This document shows, piece by piece, positions 56,833 through 64,000 of a stretch of DNA of 64,000 nt. The position numbers and the translations under genes were made by a program. The DNA is from Dipylidium caninum (lineage: Eukaryota; Platyhelminthes; Cestoda; Cyclophyllidea; Dipylidiidae), in assembly GCA_017562135.1 (NCBI GenBank), contig QEYB01001053.1:372001-436000 (forward strand), read 5' to 3'. The notes below the pieces were generated by a model that had not been told where the DNA came from, ran no database searches, and saw only the letters and a program-made list of their open reading frames with translations. Within the stretch, counting starts at the first letter, position 1; each line of letters starts with the position of its first letter.

Positions 56833-59800
56833 ATGAACAATCGCGACTCAAAACTGGGAGGCAGGGCTTCCGGAGGTCCACCGGCGCAACCTCAAGCCAT
56901 GACAGACGGTAATTTTGGGGGGATTTTGTTCACGTCCAGGAGTTTACACTTGGACGAAGCCATCTCATCTCCGACTGAAATGTCCAGACGGGGTAGAACT
57001 TGGTGAAATCTTGCCTGTCAGGTGGAGAGGACAGCTCTGACTGCCACCCGCGGCCGTGGCCAGCGTGGAGGCAAGGCGGAGTCCATCAGACAAGTGGTAA
57101 ACTTCCATCCGAGGTGCTGACGCTTTGCGCTAGGGTGGGCCGATTTTCCTCCATCGTTAACTGCTAGGGCGACTGTGGCGGTTGGGGCGGGAAGCGGCAA
57201 TCGAGTCGGACACGTGGCCGAGGAGATGACGACTTTTTGTCCCATTTTGCCAGTTCCACGCCTTCCAGCCACTCAGCCTGTCCCCTTCTGTCTCGCTTTC
57301 CCCAAACGCGTCGTGTTTTTCCTACTTTCAGAAGACAAATGTCCTGAGATGCTGGAGGCGGAGGGTCCGACGGCGGCTCATTGTTCACACACGGCCGAGG
57401 CTGCGTCTCGCTTCTTTCAGGGCCACGTTGCAGGTGAGTAGAGCAAACTGTGTGTGACCTGGCAGCCTGAGGTAGATTTTCCCAGCAAGGTTCGCTGTAA
57501 AGAGTACCGCACGAGAGGGAAAGGCTAGCCTGAGATGAGCATCTCGACGGACACAGTGGCCGAGGGGACCGGAGTTCGGCACCTCCTCCTCCTCCGGAAT
57601 CTTTGTCGAGGAGGGTGAAGAGGCACTTGGATGGTACCCCTGAAGCTTCGTTGTATATTCAACGGTTTCCGCTGTCATTTGTGAAATTTGTGGGTGTTAG
57701 ACGCCTTCCAGGTAGAGTGAGACGACGACACCAGAGTCACGTCTCGCCTGCCAGGTCGATAGACGAGTAGGAGATGTCTCAACAGGTCAAAGGTGCCACG
57801 GCTTGCCGTTTGGTCTGGTTCGAGGTGGGAGTAAAACACGTCCTGAAGTGCCTCTCTCCGCTCTCTTCAGCCCACAGTCGGTGTCCTTCTGCGGAGGTTG
57901 GCGAAGCAGACGAAGCACAGCCGCCCGCAGTGGACTTTCACCGCCCCGTCGGTCAAATGTCAGTCGAGACTGTGAGTGACTGGCAAATGACTGAAGGCGG
58001 CACGACAGTTCGCCCTTTGTCTCGATTGCCAGGAAGTGAAGAACTGGATGGTCTCCTCGCCTTACTGATAGAATACCATGTGCAGCAAAGACTAAATCGG
58101 CGTTTAGTTGAACATCATGAGAAGCTTCTCGACAAAATGATCTCCACCTTGTGGCAGGTCCTGGTTTCCTTCGCGACAGGTAGGCGTCGTCTGGACAGCA
58201 ACTGAGTTATTTGGTCCTTCGGGGAATCTGCTCTCCCCTCAGACAGCCTCACAGTCAGTCTTTCGTCCTGCCCACGCGGTCGGCCGGTCGGTGGGTCGGT
58301 CGGTGCTGACAGTGACAAGTCTGGTGGTGTAACTGACCATCTGTGAAATGCCGATTTTCCTCTGCAGGCGCGTCGTCTTTGGGCAAAAGGAAAGAAACAA
58401 GGGAAGAAATTCCGGTGTCGACGCAATCGACGTATGGCGAAATGGACTGTCAGATTCCAGGTACGTGACTAAGTGAAATTTAGACTTTTCGTGGGCGTGG
58501 GGGGGGTAAGGGGGGTAGCTGGGAGCAATGAGGCGCTCAGACGTTTGCCGAAATCCTTCCCACACCCACCGAAATTCTCGTCTCCTCGTGGCCGATGTGA
58601 AGGTGATTCGCGAGCCCCTTTTGACCCGTCTTAGCAGCCGGTGATATTCGAGGTCCACCAAAATAAGCGTTGCATTTTCGAGTGTCATTCACCGCCAAAC
58701 GAAAGTAAATTTGGCTCATCACTTTTTCGTGTGTCCACCGAAGGAGTGAACGTTCTTAACGCCACTGCCACAGTCCCACGTAGGTCAAGGTAAAAAGTTC
58801 TGTGATTATCCCCGAGAGCCAGTGATTTGAGGACCAACAGGCCCTGTATAAAGCCATCAGAGCGACTGGGAAAGGAGTACATCTCGGACCGCCCTCGGGG
58901 TCCACTCGACTTGCGGCCAGTCGTCCACTGCCCACTTGTCCGAGAACCGCGAGACACGAGTGAGAAGGACTGTCGTCTGGCGTTGACCGCTCCGACGACA
59001 GTCCGCCCACTCGCTTCTCGTCCACATTCACCGTCGCTTTCACCGGTTCGTTGTCTTTTCACTTAAAATGGCATCGCGGGAAGATCTGAGCTGCGGCAGG
59101 TGGCGGAGCATTGTGATGTCACTTAATTTGTCCGAGGTTAATCGGGGGTGGAGAGAAACCCTCCGGTCACCTCGACCACCATCACCTTAGAAGACTTCCG
59201 GGTAAAGTGAGACGGCGGCGTCAGAGCCACGTGCCTTCTGCCAAATCGATTGACAGGCAGAGAGGAGGCGGCTAATCCCAACACGTGGTTGGTGAGGACG
59301 TAGCGGAGAACCACAGTCGACCGTCGGCCACACCGCGAAACTTGGTCTGATTCGAGGTAGGAGTAAAAGACGTCCTGAAGTGCCTCGCTCCTCTCCCTTC
59401 AGACCAGAGTGCGTGGCCTTCTGCCCCACCGCCCGTAGGAGACCCCCACCTCCCCGTCGGTCAGGAGTCTGTACCGGGACAAAGTCAGGCCACAGGGATT
59501 CCCAACTTCCTCAACTTCGAAGACCAATACCAGGCGTATCAGAAGGAAAGCCTGCGGGCGGTTCAACATCGTGAGAAGCTTGTCGACGAAGTGATTTCAT
59601 TCCTTTGGCCGCACATGTTTCCCTCCACGGCAGGTAAGCGTCGTCTGGACAGCAACTGAGTTATTTGGTCCTTCGGGGAATCTGCTCTCCCCTCAGACAG
59701 CCTCACAGTCAGTCTTTCGTCCTGCCCACGCGGTCGGCCGGTCGGTGGGTCGGTCGGTGCTGACAGTGACAAGTCTGGTGGTGTAACTGACCATCTGTGA

Positions 59801-62800
59801 AATGCCGATTTTCCTCTGCAGGCGCGTCGTCTTTGGGCAAAAGGAAGGAAACGAGGGAAGAAGTTCCGGTGTCGGCGCAATCGACGTATGGAGAAATGGA
59901 CTATCAGACTCCAGGTACGTGAATAAGTGAAATTTAGACTTTTCGTGGGCGGGGGAGGGGAAGAGGGGTGGGCGCGGGGTGGAGTGGAGTGGGCTTAGGC
60001 GGGAGGCATTCAAACATCGGCCACGCGGACGGGGAGGTGTTGCGCGTGGACCTCTTCGTTCGTGTCTGCAGCCAACGATATTTGAGTGTCACCCCTTCGA
60101 AGGGCGCTTTTTCATTAATTTACTTCGGCGGGGGTGACACCCTTTGGACACCGGTGTACGAACGGACGCCGGCATGTTTTATCGTCAAGTTCTCGGCCAC
60201 ACGTTGACTCCCCTCCTTCGCCGGGCAGTGTGGTCTGCCTCCGGGGTCAGACTGCTTTGTCCAGCCAAGCGGACCATCTGCTGTGATCTTAGAGCACGTC
60301 TGAGTGTCCGCACAGACCAACGCTGAGTGGAGAGGCAGAAACCCGACACCGGAGGCGACAGTCATGTCCGCCTTGGACAATTTCACCAGCTACCGCTCCA
60401 CCTGACTACTAGCAGTACACAAAATTTCCACTGAATTGCCCTAAGAGTTTGTGGAATGGCAAGAGCCAGCGCGAAGGAACCAGTGGGCGCGTGGATGTCG
60501 TCTCGGCAGTTGTGAGTGAATGCGTCGGCGGCAGAGAGCGGCGAGGTCGGTTGCTGAAATGGCGAGACCGCGTCCTCGCTACCCGAGTATCGAGGGGAAT
60601 CGGCTCGGCCAGTCTGTCAGGCCGAGTTCCACCCTGCCGGGAGCCTCTTTGGCCCTTTGACAGCTCTGTCGGCGTGACGAGAGCACGTCTTCTTGACTGC
60701 CTTTTCTCTCCTTCTACAGCCGAGCTTCTGCGCAACACTAACGCCTATCAGGGAGAAGAACCCCCATCTTTTGAAAGGCAACACCTCCTGCCAAACGAAG
60801 GTAAATTTGGCTCATCACTTTTTCGTGTGTCCACCGAAGGAGTGAACGTTCTTAACGCCACTGCCACAGTCCCACGTATGTCAAGGTAAAAAGTTCTGTG
60901 ATTATCCCCGAGAGCCACTGATTAGAGGGGCAATAGGCCCTGCATAAAGCCATCAGAGCGACTGTCGTTTGGCGTTGACAAGCCCCGACGACAGTCCGCC
61001 CACTTGCGTCTCGTCCACATTCACCGTCGCTTTCACCGGTTCGTCGTCTTTTCACTTAAAATGGCATCGCGGGAAGGTCTGAGCTGCGGCAGGTGGCGGA
61101 GCATTGTGATGTCACTTAATTCGTCCGATCGCCTCGACCACCATCATTTCAGACGCCTTCCAGGTAAAGTAAGAAGACGGCGTCAGAGCCACGTGTTCTG
61201 TCTCCAAGAACTGCGAGACTAGTGAGGCGGACGGGCGTCCACTGTTGACCGCCGTGACGCCAGCCCGCCCGCTTAGCTCTCGTCCTGTTTCATATCACTT
61301 TCACCGGCATCCTTTTCGCTTGAAATGGCATTACTGAAGGCGTCAGAGCATTGTAATGTCGCTTGGTTCATCCGAGGTGGGTGGAAACCGTCCGCACGTC
61401 TCCTAGCGAGTCTCCTTCCTAAACCCTCTTTCAGCTGGTCGAGAGAGGGAATTCAGGGCTCAGCTCATCCATCCTCGCGGCCATCACCACCTCCGAACCG
61501 AATTTGGCGCTTGTCTACTTCTGCTTTTTTTCTCATTTCGCTGTAGAACCAGAAGAAACAATCTATGGTCTGGCTGATCTATTAAGTCAAACAGGCCAGT
61601 TAGAATACGCGGGTACCGATTTGGGTAAGCACGAGTTTGTTTTGTACCCTCTGGGCGAAAAAAATCGCCTTTACCACGTGGGGTGGATGAGGTTGGCGGT
61701 TTCACGAGCATCGCCTTCCCCTCGTCCATGCCTACGGGTCAGGGGGGCGGGGCCGGGGTCGCGGCCGGGGGAAAGTAGTCAATCTAAGCTGGACGTTGAT
61801 CAGTTAATCCTCGTCAAGCGGCACAGCTGGTGGGAATTAGGTCTGGAATAGCGGTAAATGGCCTTGTCAAGGCATTTTGTGCTGGCGATGGCCAGACCGG
61901 CGCTCCAAAGTGTCCACTCGGGCAGTTTGAGCGCCAGCGGTTCAAAAATCTGCCCACCTTTTGCTAGAAATTTAGCAAATGACCATTAGGAAAGGTAAAT
62001 TTCATCAAGGAAAGGATAATCACCCCCGCGCCCCCGCCCTTAAATCGCCCCCAACCCTCTCTGGCCACGGGGTGGGCAGCGAGGGAGGAGGACCCCAGTC
62101 GAGTGCCACAGAGGGCGTCTGCGGAGGCGTTTCCTCACTCTGCCCTTGTTCACTCCTAGTCCCGTCCAATCCCGACGCCCAGCTGGAGATTGTGAGGAGG
62201 TGGGGAGCGGCGGCCGACGGTCGGGAGTACTCACTCGCAGACTTTGATGTTAGCAAGATCCGATCCCAATGGGTGAGTTTGCGCCGTTTAATCCGCCGCG
62301 TCGCTGTTGAATGCACCGATGTATGTTTGTTTTCTTCTTCAACCCTACTTGACGCTGTCAGCGTCTGCGATACGACTGGCAGAGGAGCCTTCTAATAACG
62401 CAAATTTACGGCCTCACCTTGTCCGCCGGGAGTGGCATCGACCCCTTTCTGCGGGCCACCATCCTCGACTGGCTGACAACGGTAAGAGAGGAGTGGCAGT
62501 CTTGTGTCGCGTAGCACACGTCCCCATTCCACCCCGGTCTAATTGTCACGTGTTTTCGTCTGTCCAGCTTCAGACGGTATTTCACGTTAGCAGCAAGGCG
62601 CTCCACCTGACTGCATGGTTCTTGGATCACGTGCCATGGCCGGAGCAGGTGACGCTGAGGACCTACGTCTTGACAGCGTTGGCGGCTTTCGTGTTGGGCA
62701 GTGTGGCGACCTCGACGAGGAGGGAGGAGGACTTGACAGCTATGCGCCGTGATCTCATTGTCCTCGCCGACCACGAATATTGTGTGGAGGAGGTTGGTCA

Positions 62801-63884
62801 TGTCTCCAATGCACACACACTCTCACACGCATCGTCGGCATCTCGACGTCCGCGATTTTAACCACCTTCCGTCACCGTTTTGTAGATATTGGCGAAGGAG
62901 GCTGAGATAATTAGCAACTTCCACGATGCTCTAAACCTGCCCGCTCCGCAGGACTTCATTCTCGCCTTCCTTAATCTCTGCAACGACATTAACCTCGACG
63001 ACTTTGTGGAAGAGGTAGGTTTGACACTCGGGGCCTGTGACCTCCTCCTCCCCCTCCTCTCCCCTCGCTCTTTTCACCCCATCCGCCTTGACTTAGGCGA
63101 TATCGCTGAGTCTCTACTGCCTGGATTTGGGGCTTCTGTGCAACCAACTGGCCAGCCACTCCCCCAGTTGCAAGACTGCCGCGGTGGTGGTGCTTCTCCG
63201 ACGCATATTCAGGTCGAAGTGTACTTGTTCGGCGGAAGAGCTCGCCAATTTCTGCAATCCATGTAGGTACCACAGATTGCCGGAAATCCCCAGCTCCTTC
63301 GACTCACTAAACCTCATCGAATGCCATAATAATCTGCGTTCGATCTCGGATATCTACTTGGAACTGCTGCGGGGAGCCAAACGATTGGCCGAACGCGGAA
63401 CGGCGGACGGGGGCAACGAAGTCTTCCCATTCAAGGTAGGCATGCATGACTGCAATTTTATTCCACGCGAGACGAGTTAATTGAGCACTTTGTATGGAGT
63501 CGGGACAGCCTATTGAACACCGAGCAAGGTGGCGCAGCACAAACTGCCTCCCAACTTAAATTCACTCACGTAGGCATTGCAATAGTGTCCACCCAAGGCC
63601 ACTCCACTCACCGAAGCCGCCCTGCCGAGATGGGAGGCGGTATTGTGAGTTCGAGAGGGGGATCGGAGGCGACGGCCCACTTAACTCAGGCCCCTGGTGG
63701 GCCGCACACCTTAGAGAGGCGCGAGGGGGGGGGATTTTGAAAGTCTACACATCTCCACTCTCCTCTTCCCTGCTCTGCCTTACTTGATATTCCCCAGGCC
63801 GCGTTCCACAAGTACAACAATGCGTCCTGTGGCTACGTGTCCACACGAGGACCCATATTGCAAATTGACATTGGCAAGATGTGA
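56833..63884 (+). CDS. divergent cyclin (gene D), paralogue of gene C with enlarged N-terminus
   Basis: Exons: 56833-56908, 57022-57096, 57332-57433, 57871-58179, 58368-58460, 59403-59633, 59822-59914, 60720-60800, 61547-61624, 62160-62272, 62362-62481, 62568-62792, 62886-63014, 63097-63435 and 63798-63884, giving 716 residues. The first exon is 76 nt, the length found in genes A and B. Exons 1-9 join in phase 1 and code a long polar leader; exons 4-5 and 6-7 are duplicates (GASSLGKRKETREE appears twice). The cyclin part has FLRATILDWLTT, LHLTAWFLDHVPW, SLYCLDLGLL and FHKYNNA. Exons 12, 13 and 15 have the same lengths as in gene C (225, 129 and 87 nt) and exon 14 differs by one codon, so the two genes share this 3' half by descent. 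The KYEE-type CDK contact is missing here too (GSVATSTRREED). Confidence 0.85.
57690..61400 (+). repeat. tandem segmental duplication inside gene D
   Basis: Unit 1 (about 57690-59190) and unit 2 (about 59190-61150) each hold an exon-4-type exon, an exon-5-type exon and a spacer with AAAATGGCATCGCGGGAAG. The intron between the exon pair is almost identical (58180-58367 against 59634-59821), more so than the preceding exon. A third partial spacer copy lies at 61240-61380. The exon at 60720-60800 has a unit-1 counterpart ending near 58703 that is broken by a stop, so one copy has decayed. Confidence 0.85.
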
Positions 63885-64000
63885 AGGAGGCCGCCTTCAC
63901 AGTGAAGAAACATCTATGAATCGACACTTCTGGAGACCAAATTCCTCTTCATACGGATTAGTTGCCTTGAGGTAACAAATCCGTGCGTTTTTTCTGTCAA

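Noticed and set aside
1..64000. CRISPR array, operons or bacterial features
   Set aside because: The window is eukaryotic: spliced genes, poly(A) signals and nuclear 18S rRNA; the tandem repeats are exon and promoter duplications.

Overview
The window is nuclear DNA of an animal, most likely a flatworm and plausibly a tapeworm. The evidence is the 3' part of an 18S rRNA gene with an expanded variable region, spliced genes with GT-AG introns (several only 31-41 nt), standard stop codons, and animal-specific genes (kindlin, a VAP/MSP-domain protein). The flatworm placement is inference from the rRNA and intron style; no database was searched. Most long open frames in the GC-rich parts are not genes.

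Layout. 1-8297: GC-rich, poor in recognisable genes, with a possible exon at the left edge and a leucine-zipper-like terminal exon ending at 4872. 8298-10462, minus strand: a complete VAP-family gene with two MSP domains, a coiled coil and a tail anchor. 10463-14536: AT-rich, then GC-rich, no gene recognised. 14537-16793: the 3' ~1.1 kb of 18S rRNA plus the start of ITS1, between two 339-bp inverted repeat arms. 20169-36129, plus strand: a complete kindlin gene in six exons with large introns; one intron holds a ~0.7-kb repeat that recurs at 55.5 kb.

37.7-63.9 kb is the most unusual part: a plus-strand run of four related-looking genes, called A, B, C and D here. C (51388-54412) and D (56833-63884) encode divergent cyclins whose last five coding exons match one for one in position, phase and nearly in length. 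Their N-terminal halves, and apparently all of A (38981-42741) and B (44572-48788), are built from many small exons, all entering and leaving in phase 1, most of them exactly 54 nt and the rest mainly 51 or 57 nt. A, B and C each follow a copy of the same ~1.1-kb upstream repeat, and A and B have near-identical first exons (76 nt, shared DRPFF and LVAN). A and B show no cyclin box. B also carries a 200-bp intron-plus-exon unit in tandem, several copies apparently identical. D has its own tandem duplication of exon blocks. The summed exon lengths of all six spliced models (VAP, kindlin, A-D) divide by three and end at a stop, which supports them.

A decayed histone H4 copy (49242-49526, minus) lies between B and C. 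Reading: a cyclin-derived locus has spread by tandem duplication of its promoter and disordered 5' part, giving micro-exon genes whose modules can be gained, lost or skipped without breaking frame.
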